A DNA stretch of 64,000 nucleotides. Origin: Collybia mongolica. Its lineage: Eukaryota; Basidiomycota; Agaricomycetes; Agaricales; Clitocybaceae. The DNA lies in NCBI GenBank assembly GCA_013420905.1, contig JAAXNY010000006.1, forward strand, positions 1,736,001 to 1,800,000. Reading direction: 5' to 3'. The notes under the pieces are model-generated. The model had not been told where the DNA came from. It ran no database searches and saw only the letters and a program-made list of their open reading frames with translations. This document shows, piece after piece, positions 10,383-22,532 of this stretch. Every line of letters begins with the position of its first letter. The first letter of the stretch is position 1. A program made the translations under genes and the position numbers.

Positions 10383-13300
10383 ATGTATATGGTTGGGCGA
10401 CTGACTCTGAACAGTAAAGTCTCTGGACCTCGGGAGCCAAGTAAATCAGAAATCGTAAACCCACCCCCCCCATACGATAGTAAATCAGGTTCTCCAATAA
10501 TTCTTACTGGAACGACCACAACTCGCACCGAAGTTGTAACCACAACTACAACCACACACTTCTTTTCCTTACCACTGTGGAAGAAACGTGGACCCTCTCC
10601 TTCGGGATCTGTGCCTTGGAATACACCGAGCCTCGGCGTTAAATCTGACGAGCATGGGTTACTTCAGTCGAGTGCTCGTTCTAGTGCATATCTTGTCGAG
10701 AAAGATCTGCCGCCCACTCCCCCGAATGAACCAGAGCCCTCCTGTGGTGTTCATCGGCATTTCGACCGATCACAAGCTAAAGGGAACGACACAGAAACCA
10801 GTGTGTTACCTGTGCCACCTATCTCTGCTGATGCTCGAAAATACCCCATTATGCAGTCAACGACCGCTCTGGCCCGCGCAGCCCTCGGTTTAGGGCTTCC
10901 CCATGTCCTCCCTCACGCCTCTGATTCTTCTTCACCATCCGAAATCAATACTATAGCTTTCGTTTCACAAACAGCACCCGACACTAGCCCTTCATCCCCT
11001 AGGGTTCGGAGAGCCAAAAGCTCCCAGAAGTTGAAATCATACGCGCCATCCGATCGGCCTGCTACTGCAATCCCTTCAGAGCAAGACCTACATAGGAGAT
11101 CCCGAGGCTTCTCACTTGGCACAGGCTCTTTTCTCGATTTCGGGCCTATAGACATGAAGGGGAAAGGGAAAGAAAGGGACACCTTTGAGCAACGCCCCCC
11201 ATCGAAATCCATTTCGCGGCGGCCTTCGTTTTGGTCTCGAAGGAGAGCGGTCGCGCCGGACCCAACTCCTGAGGACGTGGCGAAACGGTACCTATGTCCA
11301 CTTCCGACATTACCGCCGGTATCTCCTTTTCAAATGGATCTTGCTTCTGTACCACCTCCTACCCCCTCTTCTATAAACCCTCAGCCTTCAAGCAGACAAC
11401 ATTTCCGAGGGCTTTCCAGAAGTTATTCAGAGCGCGCCCGATCAATGTCAGAGAAATTGACACTGGAGTCAAACCTCAACCTGGCGGCTCCAGTCGCTCC
11501 GAACACAGTCGTGCACTCCCAGCATTCCAGACTTGATCACTCACAAACTAAAAGTTCCAGTCCATTATCTACGCCCCTTCGGTCAGACACCCCTTCACCC
11601 TTCGGGGCTTCCCCACCCTCTAGGCCCCGTGCTTATACAAACCCAACCCTTTCTTCACGGGTATTCTTTGATGCAACGCCCTCGTCAGTGAAATCACTCT
11701 CCCGGGTTTCTTTTGCGGAACCTCCAAACCAACAGTCCCACACCTCTTTCAGTAATCCTACAACAGTCTCTCCAGCGGACCAGCTTGTTGATGTAGCCTC
11801 GCCGCTGACGGGAACGGAATCTCCTGAAATCTACTTGCAAAGGCTTCAGGCAACTGTCAGCAAGGCTGAAGTCGCTGGAATACTTGCTTCAAGGTATGAT
11901 CTTTTCCTTACCGGTTTCTTGGTTTCTGAATATTCCCTGAGCAGCGTTGATTCTTTTCATGTGAAAGCACTTAAGACTTATGTTGGGCGATTCAATTTTG
12001 TTGATGATCCGATCGATGTTGCGCTTCGAAAGTTACTCATGGAAGTAGGCCTCCCACGTGAGACACAACAGATTGACAGAGTCATGGAGGCTTTCGCTGG
12101 CCGATACCTACAGTGTAATCCCACATTATTTACGTCAGAAGGTAGTCAACTCATGCTATCGTTGGTGGAATTAATTGCTGAAATGTTGAGTCTAGACCAC
12201 CCATACATCTTAGCTTTCAGCTTGATAATGTTACACACTGACGCGTTCAATAAATCCAACAAGCGAAAAATGACCAAGGCAGACTACATAAAAAATACTA
12301 GACTCCCTGGAGTCTCGCTCGAGGTCTTGGATGTAAGATCAATATTATCGTGAAAAATTGTTCGCTCACACCATTACAGTGTTTTTACGATAATATCCTC
12401 TTTGCACCGTTTATATTTATCGAAGACCCGTTGGATGTCAATGGTCAACACGGTTTAGCGACCGAAGCCGCAACGCCGCTCCGGATCCTGTCTCCATCTA
12501 GCAACTTGTTGGGAAATTCAAACAACGGTGGGCAAGCAATAATGAGAGGCACTAAAATTGACCCGTATTACCTCATAACCAATGTAAGTAATTATTTGAA
12601 GATTCGAGATCCAGTCATGAAACTATCACAGAACCTACTTGGTTCCCTTCGCGTCAATGTTGAGGCCTATGTTCCAACCGACAATCCGTATTCTTACGAA
12701 GGTACCGCAGGAGCTTGGGACGAAACTATCTTGCAACGAGCCTTCGCAAAAGCTAGTAAAATAGAGGTTGGGAGTGCAGATCACCATCGGGTCTCCCCTC
12801 TATATAGTGTCACCATTGGGAGTGAATTTACAAGCCCTTCTGGAAGTTTGGGAGCACATCCAGACGTTGTACCACCCTCTGTTGGAAAAGGGTCGACTTT
12901 GAAAGTGACCAAAGTGGGACTCCTGAATAGGAAAGACGACATGTTAGAAGGTGGAAAAAAGGCGTCAAATAGAAAATGGAAAACCTGGAGCGTTATTCTG
13001 ACTGGTTCGCAGCTCCTCTTTTTTCGTGATCCAACCTGGTCCATGTCCTTACTTGGACAACCGGAATCGGCTGATGGGCGTGTTATTTACCCTCAATCAT
13101 CTGTATTCAAACCGGATGAACTCCTGTCCGTGAAAGATGCTGTTGCAGTGTTTGATAAAACTTATACCAAGGTATTTCTTCTATGACCCTTCGTGATTTT
13201 TTGGATTAATATATATTCAGTATGAAAATACCCTCCGATTTGTTTTATCGGATGGCCGCCAACTTCTCTTGCAGACTTCGAATGAGAAGGACCTTAACGA

Positions 13301-14636
13301 ATGGATTTCAAGCATCAATTACGCCAGCGCTTTCAAATCCGCTGGTGTCCGTATGCGTCCGATGGACATGTCTGGAATAGACGTAAAGCTCACAGGCGTT
13401 GCCGCCGCCACCTCTCATCTTCATGATTTACAGTATCGTTCTACCAAGGCCCATAACTGGGATGGCGATGCCCCGCGTGACCTGATGGACATGTTGTCGG
13501 GCGACTTACCAGTCGAAACAAAGCCTTCTCACAAAGGGAAGTTGCCAGTCATCACTGGCAAGGATGACATAGATATAGATACTCCTGTCGCACCCGAGGT
13601 TGATGGCGCCGACCAATTTAAAGCAACATTTGACCAGGTCAAAGCTGAGCTAGCTGCTGGTCGTTGGACGTCTCCGGATGATAATACTTGCTGTTCTATT
13701 CAAGAATCATCGGAAGACGGTATGGAACTTAATACAATATCGCACGTATCCGCTCAATCACAGCATTCGGGTCTCCTTTCGCGCTCTCAGATCATGCGAT
13801 CAAAGGCCCTGGATCTGGAATCCAAGATCAATGCAGCACAGTCGCAACTTGATGCCGATATGAGATTTGTTCGCAACATTGCAGCTCTCACTCCATTCCA
13901 GAAGTCTACCCGCGACAGACTTACAGTGGCTGTGCAGGGTATCGCTAAGCGCATCATGCAAGTGCGGCTAGAAAGCACAAAGCTAATTTGTCATCGATAT
14001 GTTCTTCTTAACGACCTTGCCTCGCAAGAGCGCTCCTGGCACAGAGCTAAGACTGTTGCCCTGCGAGCTGCTACCGAAACCCTTCAAGTCCGGTGTTCTG
14101 GTGTTGTTCCTCGAATGACGCTTTCTTTTCATAACGAGCCGTCTACAATCACATTGCCCATTTCTTTGCACCACCCCAGCACCTCATTAACCCCATCGAA
14201 TAGACCCGAATCATCAGTTTGTGACTCATTTCATTCAGCAATGGACTTCGGGCCAGAATGGCCCTCTTTGGAAGATGCATCATCGTCTATGGCCAATTTC
14301 CTTAACACCTCATGTGTTTTTGACTCTCCGGAACGCAACAATACACGCCCTCCGTCTCCCATCGCATGCCCTGATACAGAAACAGGATCCCCAAGACCCG
14401 GTCTCAATCACTCATTATCCCAAAATATTCAAACCCACATAGTCGGCGTATCACCCAGAATAAGCGAAGATTGCGCGTCTCATGAGAATTTTTCCAGTGT
14501 CCACGAAATACTCGAAGAACAGGCAGAAGTATGGAATGAGACACGGTGCGCTCACCGTGTCTCACTAGTCAGACTTCCATCTGACATGCAGATATCAACG
14601 CGTTTCGAAAGATTTACCACTCAACCTCGTTCTTGA
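10383..14636 (+). CDS. Sec7-PH domain Arf guanine-nucleotide exchange factor
   Basis: Predicted exchange factor loading GTP on Arf GTPases in membrane traffic. Exons 10383-11893, 11945-12332, 12380-12583, 12632-13171, 13221-14636 give 1,352 aa. Residues 1-480 are Ser/Pro-rich and disordered. The Sec7 domain follows (about 480-690): after removing an open 51-nt intron it reads FHVKALKTYVGRFNF, ALRKLLMEVGLPRETQQIDRVMEAF, with the catalytic 'glutamic finger' Glu at about residue 543, then LIMLHTDAFNKSNKRKM. An open 48-nt intron at 12584-12631 is shown by ITN-NLLGSLRVNVE. A PH domain (about 789-935: GLLNRKDDMLEGG, RKWKTWSVIL, NEWISSINYA) is split by the last intron. The tail has a coiled-coil-like stretch. 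Closest in layout to yeast SYT1-type GEFs. The start Met is the first in the frame and is not proven. Confidence 0.88.
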
Positions 14637-15073
14637 TGTACAGGACTTTAGTATAACACTATTGGCTGTGGACGCTATCTTATGAGTATATCTTATTCAT
14701 TGTATATTGCACGCAAACCAAGTACTTATGCCTGGAGATGCCATGCCCAGTTAAAATGATATTCTAGACCCGCGAGGTTATTTGATCGAATGGTACCAAA
14801 TGCAGATACCGTCGGTTCCCAATGAAAATACGGCAGCAACCAAGGCAACTCCCGTTGAAAATGGCTCATCTCCACTCATGCTCGCCTCGGCTAGCTCAAC
14901 AACAACGGTGCCTATACACACTTAGCCCGGCTCAACTTTTTTCGTTCAATTTGTGGCGCCAAGCTGACCCTGCGCTGCCATGATCAATCAAGCGTTCATC
15001 TCACCACCTGACGCCAACTTCAACCTTTTTTCGCCCCAGTGATGTTGCAGGACCAACATTACTATCACCATTT
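14637..15073. other. Intergenic region, 437 bp
   Basis: Between the Sec7-PH gene and the next plus-strand gene. No coding region is supported. A short upstream frame begins at about 15042 (ATGTTGCAGG...) and ends just before the start of the next gene; it might act as a uORF, but this is only a possibility. Confidence 0.4.
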
Positions 15074-16611
15074 ATGAGACCTATCCTATACATGCATGCG
15101 GAGATACCACAGTCCCTTCAAATGGCCCCCATTGCTTTCGGAATAAGCTCAAACCGAAAACAGCTCTCATCTATCCTTCAGCTTGTTGCCTCCACGAGTT
15201 CCTCCAGCCTCGTTACTGATTTCAAAAGTATGGAGGACTTGCCTAATCCTGCCCCTCAATCATATTCCCACCCCAGTCTATTGCCGCGAAACAATTTTGT
15301 CTCCTCGGCACATTCCCCAATCACACTCTCATCCACTTCTATCTCAGAGGAGCTGCATGATAGCACATCCGCAATTGCATCAAGTCCTCAAAGCAACAAC
15401 AATAATTTGGGTCAAGATTGCGCTAGGTCTTTCAAGAGGGCAGCTTGTGGAGATTCCACTGCACCGGGGGAACGCCGTAGAAGACCTTTCTCAGCGGCTT
15501 GTTTACCAATGGTTACAGTGCCCAGGCTACCTGTGTCACCTCCAGAGAAGACTTCCAGTCGAAGTCTATCACAAGCCGATGCCAGCAATTTCTATTCCAA
15601 CCAGTTGTCCTCTGTTGATCGGGTTTCGGTGGCCTTCCAGTTTTTTGACAATGCACCACACAATACTCCACATTCCCAAAATACTGATCCTGGGACCATC
15701 ATCATTACATCCCGCTCGTCACCCACAAAGCACACCGGCAACGAAACTTCCACCGTGGGCGGCACTAATGATGATTTGGCGAGGCGTAAGAGCCTGAATA
15801 TTTTCCCTGGGACTTCGGACGTAGACATCAAGCCAATAAAGAGGTCACAGTCAATGTGGACAACCTCTTCAAGTCGCTCAGGAGAGAAATTGGCGAGGCC
15901 CAGTTTTCCACCTAGCGTACCCAATTTTCGCAAGGAGGCTCAGATGAGCGGGAGGCAAAGAATTTTAACTGTAAAACGTGCACGAAAAATTGCTCAGGTA
16001 TATACATACAATCGGCTCAGCGCAAATTATGTTTACCAATTTATTCGTTTTAGGTTTTTGGTCATGAAGCTCCCCCCGACTTGATTCAAGGCCAAGATTC
16101 TGACAATGATAACTTCCCCGAGAGCAGCCAAGGATTTCTCATTAACGGTATCCCGTTGCAACCATTGTCGACCATCCCTGCTAGACGTCGATCCGGCTCA
16201 GTGTCGTCCTCCATATCTGATACACGATCGAGGCCGAGTTTCGAAAAGCCGCTTGATCAACCTCGTGGATCGCCATCTACACTATCCTTGACTATCGGAA
16301 CAAGTAACGAGGAACTTGCCTCGCAAACCTCTCTGCCTTCGACACCGACCTTCAGTGAGCGTCGGCGGCGTGCGGCAAAGTTGAGTCGTTTCTTTGGTGT
16401 CAACTATCAAGATATATCTACCTCCCTGAGTAACGTTGAAGCTACTCCGATTGCCTCGCCCGAAATCGACACATATGATCTACCATCAGTGGAAGTGGAT
16501 GTGAAGGTGACTGGCCGTCGGTTTTGGGGATTTACCGACTACCGCGGTCAAATGAAGACAGCCGAAATGGTTGATGTTATTGGCAAACTGCGCGATCTAA
16601 AAGCGGCTTAA
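15074..16611 (+). CDS. Ser-rich protein of unknown function
   Basis: Two exons, 15074-15997 and 16054-16611 (intron gtatat...ttttag), giving 493 aa. I do not recognise a named domain. Most of the chain is Ser/Thr/Pro-rich and likely disordered. Three short ordered segments stand out: RILTVKRARKIAQVFGHEAPPD around the splice site, RRRRAAKLSRFFGVNYQDI, and a C-terminal RRFWGFTDYRGQMKTAEMVDVIGKLRDL. The repeated pattern of basic residues followed by a hydrophobic helix with FFG or VFG suggests conserved short binding motifs in an otherwise free chain. The splice restores a continuous basic motif, which supports the model. No catalytic residues or membrane segments are seen. The first Met of the open frame was used; an internal start is possible. 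Confidence 0.72.
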
Positions 16612-16836
16612 CAACTAGTCGAGGGATATAGGACAAACTATACTGGTATCGGCTTGGAACCTGCTGAAGTCATCTCTTTCAGTTATAATAACAAGCAGTC
16701 TTGAAATAGGCCCGTTCGCACTCACGATCCTGCAGTTGCAATCGTTTCGTTGACTTTTTTTCCGAGTTTTCAGTGTACATCCAATTTCTATTTGTGGCCT
16801 TGTTTCAGTAGTGTTTATATTACATCCAATAAATTA

Positions 16837-17486
16837 CTATTTCCGCATCAGAAGATAGACTGGGTCTCCAAGTACAATGCTTGTCATATGGCGGAAAGAG
16901 CCCGTTAACGACATGAGAAGCCCGCCAAAGGATGCGTATGCGGTTCTGGGTGAGATGATAAGCTAACAAAATATAGTCGGAAAATTTGGTCTTACACAAT
17001 CTCCGTCGTTCCACCGTCGAACTTATACACCTTGACGCGTGCATTGCTGAGCAGGAGCAAGAGACGCGCGAAACAAAGCCCTCACCTTTCCGTACATCAC
17101 ATAATCATAATCATCTTCGAGCCCTCTTCGTCCTTTGCCGTCCGGTCTCCAGACATCTCTCTCCTTGTCTTCAGTATCCTCCCCAGTACCATCCACACCT
17201 CCGGTTTCTGCAGAACCTCCGCCACGAGCAAGGGATGAAGCCAGAGCCAAGGCAAAACTTTGTTCTTGTTGTAAGGGAAATAATTCGATGTTGTAATCTA
17301 GGGTGAGATCCATGTCGTAGTTCTTTGAGTGGGCATAGAGGCGAGATACTACAAGCGTGAAGTTGAGATTGACCTATTGTGAACAGCCATTGCCGAACCT
17401 CGGTCGAATTTTTTCCCCTCCTTGTCGACCGCATTGATAGTAAAAATATCGTCGAAAACTATGTTAGAGGCAGCTGTAGCCGACAT
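16837..17486 (-). CDS. RPB8: RNA polymerase I/II/III shared subunit RPB8 (RPABC3)
   Basis: Small OB-fold subunit shared by the three nuclear RNA polymerases. Exons (right to left): 17399-17486, 17086-17348, 16996-17030, 16837-16945; 495 nt, 164 aa, all GT-AG. The product begins MSATAASNIVFDDIFTINA, continues KFDRVSRLYAHSKNYDMDL, LDYNIELFPL, then FALALASSL, DDYDYVMYGKVYKFDG and ASFGGLLMSLTGSF, and ends near DPVYLLMRK, matching RPB8 throughout. The loop between the two halves is longer than in yeast, explaining 164 rather than about 146 aa. This is the last cellular gene before the transposon block; its start is only about 190 bp from the first LINE sequence. Confidence 0.94.
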
Positions 17487-17678
17487 GTTTGATTCGGATT
17501 TTTGTCACAAAGGTGTAGGAAGGAGAGCAAGAGACCGCGCTTTTTTCCCCCAACTTGTGGATAGATAAAATAGAATTAGCTAAGAGGGAGGGTTCTGTCG
17601 GCAAGAAAAATACCCATCACATGACCTTATGTCACATGGTTGCTACTCTGAGTCATGAACCACATCCTCAACTTCACG

Positions 17679-17795
17679 TCGCCCCTTGATCTTCTACCAC
17701 GACGTGCACAGCCACACCACTGTATGAGTTCAATACCACTGCTTGTCCTCACAGACATCTAGCCAACCAATTGAGCCACTACTCCACACCACTCC
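17679..17795 (+). mobile_element. LINE F, 5' end
   Basis: The 5' leader of a Tad1-like LINE. It resembles the 5' ends of LINE C (27955) and LINE D (38990): all three have a short cttgac/cttgat start followed by tgcacagccac. The element continues at 21184, because LINE A is inserted at 17796 with a 12-bp duplication (ccacaccactcc at 17784-17795 and 21184-21195). The outer target duplication cannot be checked, as the 3' end of LINE F lies beyond the window. Confidence 0.6.
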
Positions 17796-20700
17796 TTTTT
17801 TTTTTTTTTTTTTGGGGTCAACATTTTATATACCAACTGTACCTAATACATGTGCTGGTCACTACAAGTAGTAATTGAGGGGGAGAGGGAGGGGGGCAGA
17901 TGACAAAGCACCATGGAGCTAGGATGCTTGCCCAACCAAAGTCAAACCAGCGAATGGAGCAGAAGCTCAGTGTACACAGGCCAGAAGGGCCAATCTATGC
18001 CAGGGGGTGGGCCCCCTGCTGCAGTGCCCCACAGCAGGTGGTGGCTTCAAGTCCACCGATTATCCAGGTTTGCATGTTCAGGCAGGGAGCACCCTATAGC
18101 CATCACATAGAATACTGAGTACTGCCCCTAGCCTGTTTAGGACTAGGGAACATTGAACGCAAACACGCTCTCATTCTCTGAGAGGAAGTTGACCAGCTAT
18201 GCATAGTGCAGCTGTCAGCTGGGTTTGTCTTCCTGTCCATGGCATGGACAGTTGTATAGGATGTGTTGTATGGTTTCCAAAATGGCACCACACCTACAGG
18301 AGATGTATTCCTCCTTGAAGAATTGGGATTGGAATGCCCCAATTGGGGTGTGTCTGGTGGTGCATCACACCATACGGGCAGTTAAGGCGTGACTGTGCCT
18401 GGTCTTGTGCATCCACGGTGATAGGGCCCGAAATTGTTTGCACTTATAAAGTCGACAAGTAAGGCTATTAGTATCATTTCTAATAACCAAGTAAACGGTA
18501 ATAAAGGATTAGAGTCGAGCTCCAAGACGGCTAATCAGAGTGAACTAGTCTAATGGATAATACACTATCAGTACAGAGGACTATGAGTACGGTCTATTAT
18601 TAGTCCTATTCACCATGCCCGGTTACAACCTCGGTGTCTTAGTTCATAAGTAACCGTTGTAGTATGATATCATTAGTCCGGGGATCATCATTAATAGGAG
18701 AAGTAATTGTAAATTCGGGACTTGCACAACCCGATCCTAGTCAGGGGTACTTGGTGTTAACTACCGGAAGCGACGGGACCCCGTGAATAGCAACCGGGAC
18801 AATCAGGAGGAGTAAATGACAGTGCCGCGCTGTTTTAAATAACAAAGCGCGTGGTCGTGACTTGATAAGAGTTTAGCCAGCTCTTTCAATATTTGATAAG
18901 TAACTAGTAAACGGCATAATTGGCACGCATGGCACGCGCGCCAAGTTGTAGAGGACGCATCAGCATTGAATACAGATCCTTGGCGCGCAGGAGCGCGGTT
19001 CCGTGTAAAATTTACAATTCCGTATGATATTTAGTTTGTACACTATAAATAGACTGTAGATGAGTAGTGCTAAGGCAAGGAATCTTGTCCCCACTTCGCG
19101 CTACTATAGAGTATACAAATCACATTTGTTAAAACACTATTGCGTGCCCGAATTAAGGATCAGATTGCTTCAATGTGTCTTGATTGGAATTGATTGAAGA
19201 ACCACAGAATTAAAGAAACTTAGTTCATTTGGAACTTAGTACCGTATTGTCTGTTGGAATTACTAGGCACTTGGCCTTAGTGCACTTGGCACTGTATTGT
19301 TTGATAAGTCGCTTGGACTTATAGATCCGCTTGGGATCATTAATAATTGAACGTACACTTGGTACTCAGTCTATTGGATCGAGAGATATTATAAATATAC
19401 CTAGCAGGTTTTTAAACCTGTGTTGAAGCTTTTGTCTAAATCAAACCTGTTGAGAGATCATTGGAAAGGGCTTTGGCTAGTACTATTCAAAGCTTAGTGC
19501 TTCTAAGCACTTGAACCCGAACTCAAAACAGGCAATTCCTACTGTTCGTGTGTTGATCGTTAGGTTTGGTGTGTGTGGGTAAGGGATTACATTTCATAGC
19601 ATCAGCGCACTTATAGCCCAGGAGCCCCCTTTCAACGGCCCACTGTTTACATGGGTTGGAGTAAGCAGGGTGTCCTTCTTTGCATAGAGCATCAAGAAGT
19701 TGGAGCCTATATACTTCTTCGACTGGAAGAGGGATTTCCAGCTGTCAAGCATGCATGTGACTGCTTTGCGTTGTGCAAAGTTGGCAGAGATAACTGGCAC
19801 CCCGCCGGCCTCAACGCGAGTCGAGACAGCGCTTATGTGTGCCAGTTGGTGGTCTTCGATCTCCACCCCATTCATGATGTGGTGGAAGTGGATCTTGTGG
19901 ATGGCTTGGAGCTGCAGCCAAGGCAGCAGCACATCGCACACTTTGAGGGCAGACATCTGACCCAAGTGGTGAGACACATCAAGGGAACACTGGAGGGCAT
20001 TGGTGGAGTTGGAGAAGATGTGGACATCATGGATGTCCTCTAGTCCAATGTTAGATGCCTGTTGGATGCCCTCCGCGATTGCTTGCAGCTCGGCATCATC
20101 AGACATAGAGAGGCCAGTAGCGTACCAGTCCTCGTATAGGTCCCTGGCATGCCAGATGCAGTAGACTGCAACTGACTGCATGGGGGGGGGGGGGAGTGGA
20201 TGCATCAGTAATGATGCATATGCTCCAGGGGGAATGAGAGGCCTCATCAACAGTGCTCTTCAGCGATGCAATGTGATCCTCCATGAATTCCTCGTGGAGA
20301 TCACTACCCTTGGGCAGGGGGGTGACAATATCGTAGACAATGCAACCAGGGAACAAGTCCTTGGGGTGCATGCCCAGTTGATTGAGTGGGTGGACAGGGT
20401 CCAAGTCCAAGGAGGAGAGGCCAAGGTTAGACCAGGCCTCTACAACAGGAGATATGAGTTTGCCAAGCCTACGGCTTGAGTTACAGGTGTTGAGGGTCTT
20501 GACAGAGAATTTGTGGTTCCTGTCAATGAGGCAGCAGAAGGCGTGCAAGGCCTGAAGCGCGCGGGAGCAGACATGGCTCCTCTCCACCAACTTCTTAACA
20601 TAAAGGTGGATAGGAGGGATGCCTGCAAGGGTTTCAGCGGCCCCGTTCGGGGATGTCTTGAAGGCACTGGTGATCCAAAGGCAAGCATGCCTTTGCATCT

Positions 20701-21183
20701 TCCAGAGATTATCAAGAGGGCCTGCCATGCGGGCCCCTTCATACATCCAGAGCCTGCTCCCATATGTAGCAATGGGGAGGACACAGGCTTGGTAAAGCAT
20801 TCATTTGTGTTTAGGCCTAAGCCCGCGCACAGAGTTGCCGAGAGAGAGCATAGCCTTCACAGACGTGAGGGCTTTGTTTGTGTAGCGCTTGACGTGTTCC
20901 CTGAAAGTGAGGGGATGGTCAAAAAAGAACCCGAGATAGCACCAGATGGTGCCAGGATGGAGGGGAGTGTCCCCAGTGTATGGGGCATAGCCAAGGTCAA
21001 TGTCAGGGTTGACATTGTCATGTTTTTGAGAGAAGTGGAACCCTTTGGACTTGCTGTGTTTGAGCATCAGACCCATTGCCTGGGTGAGCTCAAATACAAC
21101 TTTGTAAGCTCTCTTGAGCTTAGTGAGGTTCTGATCGAACATGTCCGACTGCACAATAATAGTGCCGTCATCCATGTAGGATA
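17796..21183 (-). mobile_element. LINE A: 5'-truncated Tad1-like LINE
   Basis: Minus-strand non-LTR retrotransposon. Its 3' tail is an 18-nt T run at 17796-17813 next to the RC of a tatataaaatg-type end shared with LINEs C and D. The 5' end is truncated inside the reverse transcriptase: the first readable part is the YMDDGTIIVQSD active-site box near 21,170. Downstream are the thumb region (HPLTFREHVKRY, LPIATYGSRLW) and an RNase H-like domain (IITDAS, AELQAIAEG, HIFSNSTNALQ). A 12-bp target duplication brackets the copy. A 1,216-bp solo LTR splits the RNase H region. Truncated and interrupted, so not autonomous. Confidence 0.88.
18419..19634 (+). mobile_element. Solo LTR, family LTR-A, copy 1
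   Basis: Exactly 1,216 bp, starting TGATAGGGCCC and ending CCCCCTTTCA (TG...CA), flanked by the 4-bp duplication ACGG (18415-18418 and 19635-19638). A TATAAATA box lies near 19044, so the LTR's own promoter points right. No gag or pol is present, hence a solo LTR left by recombination between two LTRs. It interrupts LINE A. An inverted copy of the same length lies at 41109-42324, and the stretches I compared were identical. Confidence 0.88.
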
Positions 21184-22532
21184 CCACACCACTCCTCCCT
21201 CACCATGCTGATCAAGAGGCAAAGAACTGGATCCCCCCACCCCTGATCTTTGACCATCTTTCTATGGTTGTGAAGGCTTTCTGTCCCTCTCCAAGTCACA
21301 GCAAGAGGCCCTCCATAAATCCCTTCATTTTCACCCCTACCCCCCCTCACCCTTGAGGTTTGCTTCTAGGGCCCCCTCCCCTGCTGATCCAATGCAGATC
21401 ATGGACAATAACCATGATACAGTCAAGGCTCTCCAACCCACCTCTCAAAGTGGTGCAGCAGGGTCAAATGCCCCCCTGTTATTACAGAAGGGGTGGACTT
21501 GAACACATTCCTTCCTGATGACTATAACTCCTGGTCCTTCCAGTTCACCACTGACCAGAGCACCTGGGTCAAGGCTGCCACTGCCACCTCTGAATCCATT
21601 TGGAATTTGAAGGAATTCCTGAAATTCTCAAGTACTAACAACTTCACATGGCCACACAATGTAGCCAATTGCCTCACTAGTGAGACCCTCCAGCTCTCTT
21701 TCAATCTGGCAGTCAATGGATTTGTCCAGCATGCCCTTTGGGGCCAGCCAGAGTTCCCAGATGCTCATGGCAAGGCCATTGTATGGGCCACTGCCAACAT
21801 CCTTATGCAGGCAATCAGAGAAACTTGAATTGTACCCAACCTGACCCCATATACAGGTGATAATGGTATATTCATCAATCCCCCTCTGCCACCCTTGCCT
21901 AGCCCACCCAAGGGCACAGCCATGGCCAATCCTACAGGACTTTCCCCTTGATATAAGCCAACCCTCTTCACCAGGTCCCCCAGGAGACTGTGCCTCCCTC
22001 CTCAGGCAGCCCCACCTACCTTTGCAGCAATGTCAGCTACCCCCACTTCTGGACCTCCCAACAAGAAGTCCAAGCCCTTGGCCTTGGAGGCAAACCTGAT
22101 CCCACCTGGCTCAGGCCTTCCCCCAGGCCCCACCTGCTAACATTGTGGGGCACATGCTGCTCTTGCAGGTGTACCTTGCAGTGCCACTATGTCTTCCCCC
22201 AAGAAGCATAAGGTGTGCACCACCTATGGCCCATTGTGCAAACAGGTATTTGTGCATTGCTCCCCCAGTATTGAGTGGAGCTGCAACAATATTGTGGTAC
22301 CTCTCAACTCTGCCCTCACTTGTAACAAATGGGATATCTGTGTCCTCCTGGAAGAATGGAGCTTTGGGGGTTTATCCCTCTTGTGCAATTGCCTCCCAGA
22401 TCAGGATGATGTCATGTACCTGCAGTCCTTCTTTGGGAGGGCCACCAGGAAGGTCAACCCTAGCACAACTGTTTTGGTGGAGACAGGTCCTTCCCATTCC
22501 TTGCTGAGGATCTGTAACTTCCCATTCTTTGG
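21184..22532 (+). pseudogene. LINE F, 5' leader and ORF1 (broken)
   Basis: Continuation of LINE F to the right of LINE A. An ATG at 21401 opens a frame soon closed by a stop; the gag-like ORF1 then continues in other frames (21493-21828 and about 22189-22532). The last part aligns with ORF1 of LINE C: FGGLSLLCNCLPDQDD against LGGLALVCDVLPVEDD, and LLRICNFPFFG against FLRIPDFPYFG. It stops abruptly at the edge of E1, where about 400 bp of ORF1 are missing before LINE F resumes at about 63114. It is a more diverged subfamily than LINEs A, C and D. Confidence 0.7.

Noticed and set aside
17679..17830. LINE 5' end next to an inverted LINE 3' end as a twin-priming (5' inversion) product
   Set aside because: The poly-T lies in the middle, and a 12-bp duplication at 17784 and 21184 shows a simple insertion of LINE A into LINE F.
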